Shown one piece after another: positions 17,225 through 25,497 of a stretch of 64,000 nucleotides of DNA. A program made the position numbers and the translations under genes. Within the stretch, counting starts at the first letter, position 1, and each line of letters opens with the position of its first letter. The notes below the pieces were generated by a model. That model had not been told where the DNA came from. It was given only the letters and a program-made list of their open reading frames with translations, and made no database searches. The DNA comes from Micromonospora okii (GTDB lineage Bacteria; Actinomycetota; Actinomycetes; Mycobacteriales; Micromonosporaceae): the NCBI RefSeq assembly GCF_020884795.1, contig NZ_BBZF01000024.1:63160-127159 (forward strand), read 5' to 3'.

Positions 17225-20140
17225 GTGGCCGTCATGCGCTTCCGCCTCCTGGGGCCGCTCGAGGTGCGGATCGACGACCGGCCCGTGCCGCTCGGCACGG
17301 TGAAGCAACGGTTGCTCTGCGCCGCCCTGCTGCTGGATCCGAACGAGGTGCGGCACACGGAGCACCTCGCCGGGATGCTGTGGGACGAGCCTCGACCGGC
17401 ATCCACAGCGGCCAACCTCAGGACGTACGCCCACGGCCTGCGCCAGGCCCTACGTGAAGGGGCGGGCGGGGCGAGCCGGCTGCACACCGGCACCGGCGGC
17501 TACCTGCTCGAGGTGCGCCCGGGCGAGCGGGACCTCGACGAGTTCGAGGAGGTGGCACAGCACGGCCGTGACGCCCGTGCCCGAGGCGAGCTGCGGCAGG
17601 CCGAGGCGAGCCTGGCGCACGCGCTCACCCTCTGGCGCGACTCGCCACTCGCCGGGCTGCCCCTGCCCCACACGCTCGCCGTACGTCTGACGCGCCTGCA
17701 CGAGCAGCGGCTGATGGTCGAGGAGGAACACATCCAGGCCAAGCTCGACCTCGGCGCCTCCGCCGAGTTGGTCGGGCGGCTGCGGGAGCACGTCGACGAC
17801 CATCCCCTGCGCCAGCGCGGCTGGGGTCAGCTGATGACCGCGCTCTACCGCACCGGCGACATCGCCGGGGCGGTCGACGCCTACCTGCGGGCCCGGCGGG
17901 TGCTGGCCGACCAGCTCGGCATCGATCCCAGCCCCTGGTTGGAGGCGCTCTACCGCGACATCCTCGACCACAGCCCCGACCTCACCGGCGAGCCGCAGCG
18001 GACGCCGCGGGCGACGGTCGTGGTGCGCGGGCTGCCGCCGGCCGTCGACACCTTCGTCGGACGGCAGGCCGAGATGGCCGCCGTACGCGGCTGGCTCGAC
18101 GGATCCGCGACGAACCCGGTCGTCGCGATGCACGGCCCGGGAGGGGCCGGCAAGTCGGCGCTGGCCGTCCAACTCGCCCGTCACCTCGCCGACCGGTACC
18201 CGGGTGGCACCCTCTACGTGGACCTCCAGGGATCGGACGTCGACCTGCCACCGTTGCAGCCCGTCGACGTCCTCGGCCGGTTCCTGCGCGCACTCGGGGT
18301 GCCGGGTAACGCCGTGCCGGCCGACGTCGGCGAAGCCACCGTCGCCTACCGATCCGAGATCGCGGGGCGGGGCGTGCTCGTCGTCCTCGACAACGCGCGG
18401 AACGCCGCCCAGGTCAAGAGCCTGCTGCCGGCGGACGCCTCGTGCGGTGCCGTGGTCACCAGTAGACGGATGCTCGCGACCCTGCCCAACGGGCGGCAGC
18501 TCGCCGTGGGGCTGCTGTCCCGCGCCGAGGCGGTCGCACTGCTCGCGGGCGAGTGCGGCACGGACCGGGTGACGGCCGAACCGGAGGCGGCGGCCCGCCT
18601 CGTGGAGCTCTGCGGCCTGCTGCCGCTGGCCATCCGGATCGTCGGCGCCCGCCTGGCCAGCCGGCCGGGATGGCCGATCGCCCGCCTGGTCGAGCGGCTC
18701 GACGATCCCGGGCTCCGCCTCAACGAGTTGGAGTTCGACGATCTCAGCGTCCGGCCGTCCATCGCCCTCACCTACTCCGCGCTGCGTGACGGGGGCCCGC
18801 TGGAGCAGCTGTGCGCCCGGGCCTTCCGGATGATCGGCCACAGCCGGCTGCCCGCCGTCACCACGCGCGCCGTCGCCGCCCTGATCGCCGAGCCGCCCGC
18901 CCGGACCGAGACCGTTCTCGAACGCCTCGCCGACGAGCGGTTGGTGGAGCCCCGGGAACCGGGCGTCTACGGCATCCACGACCTGGTCCGGCTGTACGCG
19001 ATCGAACGGGCCGAGGACGAAGCGGCGGGCGACCGGGAGGCCGCCCTACAGCGGCTGCTGGAGGCGTACCTGCAGGGCGCCCGGGAACTCGAGCGGATGG
19101 CGAACGCCGGCTGGTCGCCGACCGGTGCCGACGGAGAGGACCAACCCGCCTGGCAGGATTCGCCACGGACCCCCGCCGAGGGCGTCCGGTGGCTGGCCGA
19201 GGAGCACCTCAACGTCCTGGCCGCCTTCAGCCAGGCGTCGACCGCCTCCACCGGCACCGCGAAGCTCGCCGCCAGGCTGGCCTGGGGACTGGTCGCCGTG
19301 TTGCGCCGGCAGGGCTACCTGCAGGAGGCCCGCACCCTCGTCGACGGCGCCGCCGCCGTCACCGAGCGGCTCGGTCTCACGCTGGAACACTCCGCCGCGC
19401 TGTTCTACCGGGCGGTGTTCCACAAGGGCACCGCCGACCCGTCCGTGGTGGAGGCGGACCTGCTGCGCTGCCTCGACCTGATCCAGTCGCTCGGCGACCG
19501 CGAGCGGATCTCCACCTGTCTGGAGGCGCTCGGCAACCTGCGCCACCAGATGGGCGACGTGGCGCGTGCGCTCGCCTACCACGACGAGGCGCTCGCGCTG
19601 CGCCGCGAGTCGGGCCGACTGCTCATGATCGGTGCCACCCTGAGCAACTCCGCCCAGGCACGGCTCTCCGCCGGGGCCGAGAAGCAGGCGTTCGCCGACG
19701 TGGAGGAGGCGCTGCGGATCGCCCACGATATCGGCGCGGTGGGTCTGACGGGCGCCGCCCTCGCGATGCGGGGGCAACTGCTGTGCCGTACCGGCCGGTG
19801 GTCCGAGGCCCGCGACTGCCTCGACGAGGCGCTGGTCGCCACCGACCGGGCCGGCGACCTGCCCTCGCGCTGCGAGGCCCTGCTGTCCCGCGCGGCGGCC
19901 CAGCTCCGGCTCGGGTGCCACGCCGCCGCCGCCCGCGACGCCGACGAGGCGGGCTCGGTGGCCGTCCGGATCGGCGACCGCTACCTGCTGGCCATCGCCC
20001 GGCAGGCCCGGAGCCGGATCGCGTGGGCCGCTGGCGACCGGGTCGCCGCGTCGGCCCTGGAGGCCGAGGCCCGGACCCTGCTCCGGGCGCTGCCGGGCTA
20101 CCGTGAGCCGCAGTACGTCGAGTACTTCGGCCAGCCCTGA
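17225..20140 (+). CDS. AfsR/SARP-family regulator with NB-ARC ATPase and TPR domains
   Basis: Large activator of 971 residues. Residues 1-95 form the OmpR-like winged helix (MRFRLLGPLEVR), about 100-245 the bacterial transcriptional activation domain (ending LGIDPSPWLEALYRDIL), about 270-560 an NB-ARC/STAND ATPase with Walker A GPGGAGKS, and about 600-960 tetratricopeptide-like helices. This is the AfsR arrangement; such proteins activate specialised-metabolite genes, probably after nucleotide-driven oligomerisation. GTG 17225 and ATG 17234 are both possible starts and neither has a strong ribosome-binding site. Its location between a StrR-like regulator and the CDPS/NRPS region suggests control of the downstream clusters; that is inference. 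Confidence 0.92.
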   Translation: MAVMRFRLLGPLEVRIDDRPVPLGTVKQRLLCAALLLDPNEVRHTEHLAGMLWDEPRPASTAANLRTYAHGLRQALREGAGGASRLHTGTGGYLLEVRPGERDLDEFEEVAQHGRDARARGELRQAEASLAHALTLWRDSPLAGLPLPHTLAVRLTRLHEQRLMVEEEHIQAKLDLGASAELVGRLREHVDDHPLRQRGWGQLMTALYRTGDIAGAVDAYLRARRVLADQLGIDPSPWLEALYRDILDHSPDLTGEPQRTPRATVVVRGLPPAVDTFVGRQAEMAAVRGWLDGSATNPVVAMHGPGGAGKSALAVQLARHLADRYPGGTLYVDLQGSDVDLPPLQPVDVLGRFLRALGVPGNAVPADVGEATVAYRSEIAGRGVLVVLDNARNAAQVKSLLPADASCGAVVTSRRMLATLPNGRQLAVGLLSRAEAVALLAGECGTDRVTAEPEAAARLVELCGLLPLAIRIVGARLASRPGWPIARLVERLDDPGLRLNELEFDDLSVRPSIALTYSALRDGGPLEQLCARAFRMIGHSRLPAVTTRAVAALIAEPPARTETVLERLADERLVEPREPGVYGIHDLVRLYAIERAEDEAAGDREAALQRLLEAYLQGARELERMANAGWSPTGADGEDQPAWQDSPRTPAEGVRWLAEEHLNVLAAFSQASTASTGTAKLAARLAWGLVAVLRRQGYLQEARTLVDGAAAVTERLGLTLEHSAALFYRAVFHKGTADPSVVEADLLRCLDLIQSLGDRERISTCLEALGNLRHQMGDVARALAYHDEALALRRESGRLLMIGATLSNSAQARLSAGAEKQAFADVEEALRIAHDIGAVGLTGAALAMRGQLLCRTGRWSEARDCLDEALVATDRAGDLPSRCEALLSRAAAQLRLGCHAAAARDADEAGSVAVRIGDRYLLAIARQARSRIAWAAGDRVAASALEAEARTLLRALPGYREPQYVEYFGQP

Positions 20141-20249
20141 CCGACACCCCTGCGGGCTGTCGCGTGGCTGCGGTCACCGGCGATGGAGGGAGCCCGGTAG
20201 GTTCGGGTGTCGGGCACTTCCACCGCCATCGAATGGGGACGCCGGCGAC

Positions 20250-20777
20250 GTGTCACACATCGAGAAGATCACCGGTGAACTCCGCGCGTTGACGACCGGC
20301 GTCGAACGCGCGCAGGGGTTGGCAGCCGCCGCCGACAGCCGGGCGCAGGAGGTGGCGCTGCGGGCCGCGGGCGCCGGCTTCGTCGCCGTGGCGGCGGGCG
20401 TGGCGCGGGTGCGCAACGCGATCACGGGCATCCAGGGCGGCCTGGGAGGTCTCGCCAACTCGATCGGTGAGGCGGCGAAGGCCGCCGCGGCGGTGCCGAA
20501 CGGAGCCACCCCGCAGGAGACGGTCGCCGGCCTGGCGCCCGTGCGGAGCGCCGTGGACGCCGCTCGTGTCGCGGCGGCCGCGACCATCACCCAGCTCGGT
20601 GAGGCGCAGCAGCTCGTCACGGTGATCCTCCAGGGCGGGCAGCCGGGGCCGCTGTTGCAGGCCCTGGACAGCATCAAGCAGGTCCTCGTGCTGGTCGTCG
20701 CGCGCACCGGCGGCGCCCGGCAGGCCGTCGAGGCGGCGATCGCCGAGGCGCGGCAGTTGGGATCGTCGGGAAACTGA
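20250..20777 (+). CDS. Small conserved alpha-helical protein (DUF6244-like)
   Basis: Encodes 175 residues from GTG 20250 (GGGGAC about 9 nt upstream); the frame is open upstream of this but reads as non-coding. The protein is almost wholly helical and Ala/Val-rich, opens with SHIEKITGELRALTTGVERA, and has Gly-rich turns (GIQGGLGGLANS) and a QGGQPGPLLQALDSIKQV segment. I recall this as an uncharacterised family typical of Micromonosporaceae, probably DUF6244, but could not check. There is no signal peptide or membrane helix. It follows the SARP gene by 109 bp and ends at a strong bidirectional hairpin. Confidence 0.7.
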   Translation: MSHIEKITGELRALTTGVERAQGLAAAADSRAQEVALRAAGAGFVAVAAGVARVRNAITGIQGGLGGLANSIGEAAKAAAAVPNGATPQETVAGLAPVRSAVDAARVAAAATITQLGEAQQLVTVILQGGQPGPLLQALDSIKQVLVLVVARTGGARQAVEAAIAEARQLGSSGN

Positions 20778-20781
20778 CGGG

Positions 20782-20803
20782 GGCCGGCGGTCCTCCGCCG
20801 GCC
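20782..20803. terminator. Bidirectional hairpin between convergent genes
   Basis: Perfect 9-bp stem (GGCCGGCGG at 20782-20790 with 20795-20803) and TCCT tetraloop in the 69-bp gap between the gene ending at 20777 and the convergent methyltransferase gene ending at 20847. Confidence 0.6.
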
Positions 20804-20846
20804 AGCCCTACCCCTCCGGCCCTCGGTGTCCGCCCACCGCCACCCG

Positions 20847-21578
20847 TTACGGCCGGATGGCGGTCAGGAGCCGGCTGGTCGGATTCTCGGCGCACTGCCG
20901 GGCCCGTTCGAGGTCCTCGGGCGCGACAGACTCCGCCACGTCCACGACGTGCCAGGTGAACCCGGTGAACCCGGCCGACTCGAGGACGCTCAGGATGCTC
21001 TCGCTGGGCCAGTGGTGCACCAGGATGTCGGTGGGCGGCGTCGTCAGAACCGAGACGCGGAAGCGTTCTCCCTCCTGCGGATCGGCCGGACGGTAGGTGC
21101 GGAAGCCGCTGGCCTCCTCCGACCGCGCGCTGGACTCCGCATTGGCCAACAGAGCCACGAGTCGGCCGCCCGGGGCGAGGTTGGCGAACATCCGCTGCGC
21201 CAGGTGGGCCATGCTCTCCCGACTGTCCGCGTAGTGCAGCACGTGGACGGCGGTCACCACGTCGAAGGCTTCCAGCACCGGCATCGTCACCATGTCCTGG
21301 ACGAGGTACTCGACGCCGAGCGGCTCACGGGCCTCGATCTCCTGGGCGATCTGGATCATGCCCTCGGACTGGTCGATCCCCACCACCCGCCGGGCGCCCT
21401 GGCGTTTGATCATGCGGGTGAACGTGCCCTCCCCGCAGCCGACATCCAGCACCTGCCTGCCCTCCAGGAGCCCGAGGGCCCGCCGGAACGACGGAAACTC
21501 TAGATTCTCCCGAACGAAGCGGATGACGCCCTCCACCTCGTCGAAACTCCTGGCGATGTCGTCGTACTGGTCGGACAC
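20847..21578 (-). CDS. Class I SAM-dependent methyltransferase
   Basis: Predicted methyltransferase of 243 residues. Motif I is VLDVGCGEGTF (about 43-53), the acidic residue closing strand beta 2 is in VVGIDQSEGM, and motif post-I/II is YLVQDMVTMP...FDVVTAVHVLHY. The fold is that of small-molecule (ubiquinone/menaquinone-like) methyltransferases. ATG 21578 is preceded by GGGAGGGA. It is divergent from the adenylate ligase-CDPS pair with 312 bp between, so it is a plausible tailoring enzyme for that product, for example N- or O-methylation of a diketopiperazine. The substrate cannot be read from sequence. Confidence 0.85.
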   Translation of the reverse strand: MSDQYDDIARSFDEVEGVIRFVRENLEFPSFRRALGLLEGRQVLDVGCGEGTFTRMIKRQGARRVVGIDQSEGMIQIAQEIEAREPLGVEYLVQDMVTMPVLEAFDVVTAVHVLHYADSRESMAHLAQRMFANLAPGGRLVALLANAESSARSEEASGFRTYRPADPQEGERFRVSVLTTPPTDILVHHWPSESILSVLESAGFTGFTWHVVDVAESVAPEDLERARQCAENPTSRLLTAIRP

Positions 21579-21890
21579 GTGGGTCCCTCCCTACCTCGGG
21601 CTCCGGCGGTGCATTCCGGCCAAAACCTCGTCGCGTTTCCCTCGGCATTCACCTGCGAGAAGCCGGGCGGCCGGTGATGCTATCACTCAACGGGTCGCGG
21701 CTCGCTCGATAATTGCCTCCGGATCGCTTGACGCCGCAGTTGAGGACCATTTTTTTACTGATCGGCCGCAGCGCAACCGCCGCGAGAATATGTGGGGTCG
21801 CGAACCCCTACTTCGACCTTGACGAATGCTCCGCTGCGACAATACGGTCATGGCCGTCGTGACTGTCGCGAGCAGGAAGGCGGGGGAGCG
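21579..21890. promoter_or_regulatory. Divergent control region between methyltransferase and ligase-CDPS genes
   Basis: 312-bp region without a credible gene. It is AT-richer than its surroundings, with a run of seven T near 21750. On the plus strand TTGACG (21819-21824), an 18-bp spacer and TACGGT (21843-21848) form a plausible promoter 43 bp before the ligase start. No clear regulator palindrome was found. Confidence 0.4.
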
Positions 21891-23504
21891 GTGGCCAACC
21901 TCAAGCTCTGGGAAACCAGCATCGGCCTCCTCTTCGACCACAGGGCCGAAGTGGGAAAGCCGATGATCTTCCGCCCCAGCCGGCCGTTGGACATCGATCC
22001 AGCGGGACAGGAAGTCCTCGACCTGGAGGCGATCGCCAAGCTCGTGCGCAAGACCGCCGGGGCGCTGTACGCGGCGGGGCTCCGCTCCGGCGACCGGTTC
22101 GTCGTCTACAAGGACAACCACTTCGACTGCCTGCTGCTCGCTTCCGCCGGGGTCAGGATCGGCGCGATCCCGGTCATGGTGTCGGGTCTACTGCCGCCCG
22201 GCCCCACGCAGGTGCTGCTCCAGCGGGTCGAGCCGAAACTGTTGGTGAGCAACCAACGGCTCCTGGCGGGCAGGGGCGGCGACGGCGCTCCGCTCTCCAC
22301 GTTCGCGGAACAGACCCTCTCCCTCGACGAGGGCGACGCCGAAGCGCTGTCGTTCGCCGAACTCTACGGGGCCGAGGATCCGTCGCCCGCCCCACGCGCC
22401 GACGACGAACTGATGATGCTCACGCACACGTCCGGCACCACGGGCGTACCGAAGCTCATCATGTACACGCCGGCCAAGCTGCAGCGCCAAATGGCTCGGC
22501 TGGAGTGTCGCCACCTGCCGCCCATCACCTTCGCCCGCGACGACGTCGTGGCGATGTTCACGCCATACGTGCACGCCCGCGCATTTACCTGGATCTACTC
22601 GACGCTCACGCTCTCCCCCACCAAGGTCCTGGTGATGAGCGACAGTGACCCCGAGGTCGTCGGCCCCATGTTCCAGCAGCACCGGCCCACGGTGATCGAG
22701 GCGTTGCCGATCGACTACTTCCGGCTCGAGAAACTCGCCAAGGACCCGCGGAGCAACGCGTTCTCCTCGGTTCGCACGTTCATCAGCAACTTCGACGGGG
22801 TGCGTTGGTCGACGATCCGCCCGTTCCTCAACGCCTCGCGGCACCCGTGGCCCCTCTGGCGAGAGGGTTACGGGCAGTCGGAGACCGGCGGGATGGGAAT
22901 GACGTTCGTGAGCCGACGCACCGCCAACAAGCGGCGCGAGGAGCTTCCCGGGCCGCGGCGGGTGGGCCGGCCCATGCCCGGCTTCGTCACCCTGAAGGTG
23001 GTCGACCCGAAGACCTTCCAGCCGGTGCCCAACGGTAGGCCGGGGCTGGTGCTCGCCCGCACGAAGGCCCGCTGCATCGGCTACTACAAGGAGCCCGAGC
23101 GCTGGAACGAGAAGGCTGTGGGCGAGTGGTGGAACACCGGTGACATCGGCATCAAGACCAGGACGGGCGCGCTGATGATCATCGACCGGGAGGTGAACTA
23201 CGTCCCGGGTGACAGCAACCTCGAGCAGGAGGACGTGCTCGTCGACCGGCTGCCGGGCGGGCACGACGTGGCGCTGCTGCCGGTGTCCGACGGGCCGCCG
23301 GTGCCGATCGTCGCCGCGCCCGACGGCAGGCTCGACAAGGATCTGTGGCGGCAGGTGATCCGCAATCGCCCCCCGATGGCCGAGCCGATCGTGATCGATG
23401 CCGGGGACATGCCCCGCACCGGTACCGGGAAGATCATCCGGGAGGAACTGCGCCGGCGGTACCTGGACGGGGCCGAGCATCCTGGAACCGGTCGGTGGAC
23501 CTGA
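21891..23504 (+). CDS. Adenylate-forming acyl/aryl ligase (AMP-binding superfamily), CDPS-linked
   Basis: Class I adenylate-forming enzyme of 537 residues. Visible motifs: A3 phosphate loop LTHTSGTTGVPK (about 177-188), A5 YGQSETGG (about 326), A7 EWWNTGDIG (about 412) and A10 with catalytic Lys in PRTGTGKIIREEL (about 507-519). The A8 hinge, normally a GR.D..IK..G pattern, is divergent (IDREVNYVPGDSNLEQEDV), which is unusual. No carrier domain follows, so the product is probably an acyl-CoA, an acyl-AMP or a free ligation product. GTG 21891 is chosen because AGGAAGGCGGGGGA lies just upstream. The stop codon overlaps the start of the CDPS by one base (TGATG), so the two are translationally coupled and probably act in one pathway. 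Substrate unknown. Confidence 0.85.
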   Translation: MANLKLWETSIGLLFDHRAEVGKPMIFRPSRPLDIDPAGQEVLDLEAIAKLVRKTAGALYAAGLRSGDRFVVYKDNHFDCLLLASAGVRIGAIPVMVSGLLPPGPTQVLLQRVEPKLLVSNQRLLAGRGGDGAPLSTFAEQTLSLDEGDAEALSFAELYGAEDPSPAPRADDELMMLTHTSGTTGVPKLIMYTPAKLQRQMARLECRHLPPITFARDDVVAMFTPYVHARAFTWIYSTLTLSPTKVLVMSDSDPEVVGPMFQQHRPTVIEALPIDYFRLEKLAKDPRSNAFSSVRTFISNFDGVRWSTIRPFLNASRHPWPLWREGYGQSETGGMGMTFVSRRTANKRREELPGPRRVGRPMPGFVTLKVVDPKTFQPVPNGRPGLVLARTKARCIGYYKEPERWNEKAVGEWWNTGDIGIKTRTGALMIIDREVNYVPGDSNLEQEDVLVDRLPGGHDVALLPVSDGPPVPIVAAPDGRLDKDLWRQVIRNRPPMAEPIVIDAGDMPRTGTGKIIREELRRRYLDGAEHPGTGRWT

Positions 23505-24223
23505 TGGCGGGGCGCGGGGGAGCAGCCCAGGACAACGGAAACCTTCGACAGGGGCCCTTCGTCGTCGAACCGTTCACCGACGGCAGCCGCGCGATCTGGG
23601 AGCAGCGCGAGCACGTGGTGCTCGGCGTGAGCCCCGGCAACAGCTACTTCCAGGTGTCGCGGCTGGCCGGCCTCCTCGGCTGGCTCTGCGCCGAGTTCGA
23701 GCGGGTCGACGTGGTCATTCCGGACTCGGCGCTGCGGCACACGTACCTCGCCCTCGGCTACGAGCCGCAGCGAGCTGCCCGCAAGGCGCGCGGCGAGATC
23801 AACGCGCTCTACAACCGGGTGGTCCGGGCCTGGCAGACCCAGGGTGGGCCCCGAGAGCTCGACGGCCTCAACCGCATGTCGGACCTGGTGTCCAACGACG
23901 TCTACCGCGACAGTTACGCGGAGTGCGACCGGGCTCTGAAGGAGGACCCCGCCCTGCGGAAGACGTGCGAGCAGATGAGCGAGGAGGTGCTCGCCGCGCG
24001 TGGGTACGACGGCCCGCACGACTCCGAACGCATCGAGCGGGCCATGCAGTACCTCCTCCTCGAGCTCCCCTTCTTCCTGGCCTCGGCCGACATCTTCGGC
24101 GTCCCGTCGTCGCTGAACTTCTACCACCAGCGGCTCGCGCTGGCGGAGCTCATCTTCTCCGGCGGTTCCGTGCTCGATCCGTCGCCCCGTCAGGGGTACG
24201 CCACCATCTACCCGGCCGTCTGA
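23504..24223 (+). CDS. tRNA-dependent cyclodipeptide synthase (NYH-type CDPS)
   Basis: Predicted cyclodipeptide synthase of 239 residues, the length of AlbC. CDPSs use two aminoacyl-tRNAs to make a diketopiperazine through an aminoacyl-enzyme on a serine. The key residues are present: Ser43 and Asn46 in GVSPGNSYF, Tyr183 and Glu187 in YLLLELPFF, and Tyr207-His208 in NFYHQR. These correspond to AlbC Ser37, Asn40, Tyr178, Glu182, Tyr202 and His203, placing it in the NYH subfamily. The ATG overlaps the ligase stop codon. No cyclodipeptide oxidase or P450 is present. An adenylate-forming ligase and a methyltransferase are the likely tailoring partners, an unusual combination. The amino acids used cannot be assigned by eye. 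Confidence 0.9.
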   Translation: MAGRGGAAQDNGNLRQGPFVVEPFTDGSRAIWEQREHVVLGVSPGNSYFQVSRLAGLLGWLCAEFERVDVVIPDSALRHTYLALGYEPQRAARKARGEINALYNRVVRAWQTQGGPRELDGLNRMSDLVSNDVYRDSYAECDRALKEDPALRKTCEQMSEEVLAARGYDGPHDSERIERAMQYLLLELPFFLASADIFGVPSSLNFYHQRLALAELIFSGGSVLDPSPRQGYATIYPAV

Positions 24224-24251
24224 CGACGCCGGGCTGGCTGGGCTGACGGCA

Positions 24252-25497
24252 TCAGCGGGCCTGCGGTCCGGCCAGCAACCGCCCCGCCGCCATGAGCAAC
24301 CGGCGGTACTTGGCCGGCTCGGCGAGCACCCCCAGGTGCTCCAGCGGATTGCCGTCCGTCGCGATCAGGTCGGCGTGCGCACCCGGGGCGATCACCCCCA
24401 GGGTTTCCTCCGCGCCGAGCATCGCGGCGGCGGTGGAGGTGGCCGAGCGGATGATGTCGAGCGGGCTCAGCACCTCCCGCCGCAACTGGAACTCGTCGAG
24501 CTGGTGGCGCTGCATCCCGCCCAGCAGGTCGGTGCCGAAGACGATGTTGACGCCACCCCGGTGCGCGGTCTCCAGCGCCCCCAGGCCCGCGTCGAGCACG
24601 TCGTACACCTTGCGGTGGACGTGCTCCGGTATGCCGGCGGCCCGGCCGTCCCGGGCGATGGCCTGGTAGGTGACCAGGGTGGGGACCAGATAGGCCCCGG
24701 TGGCGCGGAACAGCACGACGCTGCTGTCGTCGAGCAGGTTGCCGTGTTCGATGCTCCGTACCCCGCACTCCAGCCCCCGGTTGATCGCCTCCGCCGTGTA
24801 CGCGTGACCGGCGACGTACCGCCCCGCCGCGCGGGCCTCGGCCACGATGGCGGTGATCTCGTCCAGGGCGAACTGGGTGGCCTCGATCCGGTCGGTCGGC
24901 GAGGTGACCCCGCCACCCAGCATGATCTTGATGTGGTGCGCCCCCTTGCGGAGTTCGTCGCGGGCCGCGCGGCGGCACTCCGCGACGCCGTCGCACACCC
25001 GGCCGAAGTCGGGGCAGCAGTACGGGACGGTCCCGACGTTGCGGCCGGGGCGTCGAACGTCGCCGTGGCCCCCGGTCTGGGAGAGCGCCTTGCCGGCGAA
25101 GAACAGCCGGGGCCCGGTGACGAGGCCGTCGGCGACGGCGTCGGCGAGGCCGTGGTCCGCGCCGCCGCAGTCGCGGACCGTCGTGAAGCCGCGCATCAGC
25201 ATGTCGTGCAGCGCCCGGGACGCGTGGGCCCCCACGTAGTAGTGCGACAGGTCCGGCAGCGCGGAGAGGTCGGCCGTGGCCGCCGTGACGTGCACGTGGC
25301 CGTCGATGAGCCCGGGCAGCAGGGTGGCCCCCTCCAGGTCCACCACCGGTGCCTTCCCGTGCCGCACCTCGGCACCGCTCGGCGATCAGCCCGTCGACGA
25401 CCAGGACGCGACGGTCCGGCGTCAGGGTGCCGGCGACCGGGTCCAGCACGGTCGCGTTGACCAACAACCAGGTCCTCCGGTCATCTCGGGCCGACAC
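24252..25497 (-). pseudogene. Amidohydrolase (COG1228/prolidase-like), apparently frameshifted
   Basis: Metal-dependent amidohydrolase-superfamily gene, last in the salvage operon. The N-terminus (GTG 25497 after AAGGAAGGAG) reads TWLLVNATVLDPVAGTL...VLVVDGLIAE, then loses frame near 25367-25382. The remainder (EVRHGKAPVVDLEGATLLPG...) continues in a frame offset by one base, consistent with one extra or two missing bases. Catalytic residues are all present in the second part: HVHV, Lys in HIKIMLGGG, GHAYT, SIEHGN and GTDLLG. Corrected length would be about 415 residues, normal for the family. Relatives cleave Xaa-Pro or N-acyl amino-acid bonds. The start overlaps the MFS gene by 17 bp. Either a real frameshift (inactive gene or programmed shift) or a sequencing error; initiation at the internal GTG 25367 would omit the N-terminal strands. 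Confidence 0.78.

Noticed and set aside
24252..25497. MTA/SAH deaminase as the role of the operon's amidohydrolase
   Set aside because: Motifs fit the COG1228/prolidase-like group, and adenine recovery by APRT makes an MTA deaminase unnecessary.
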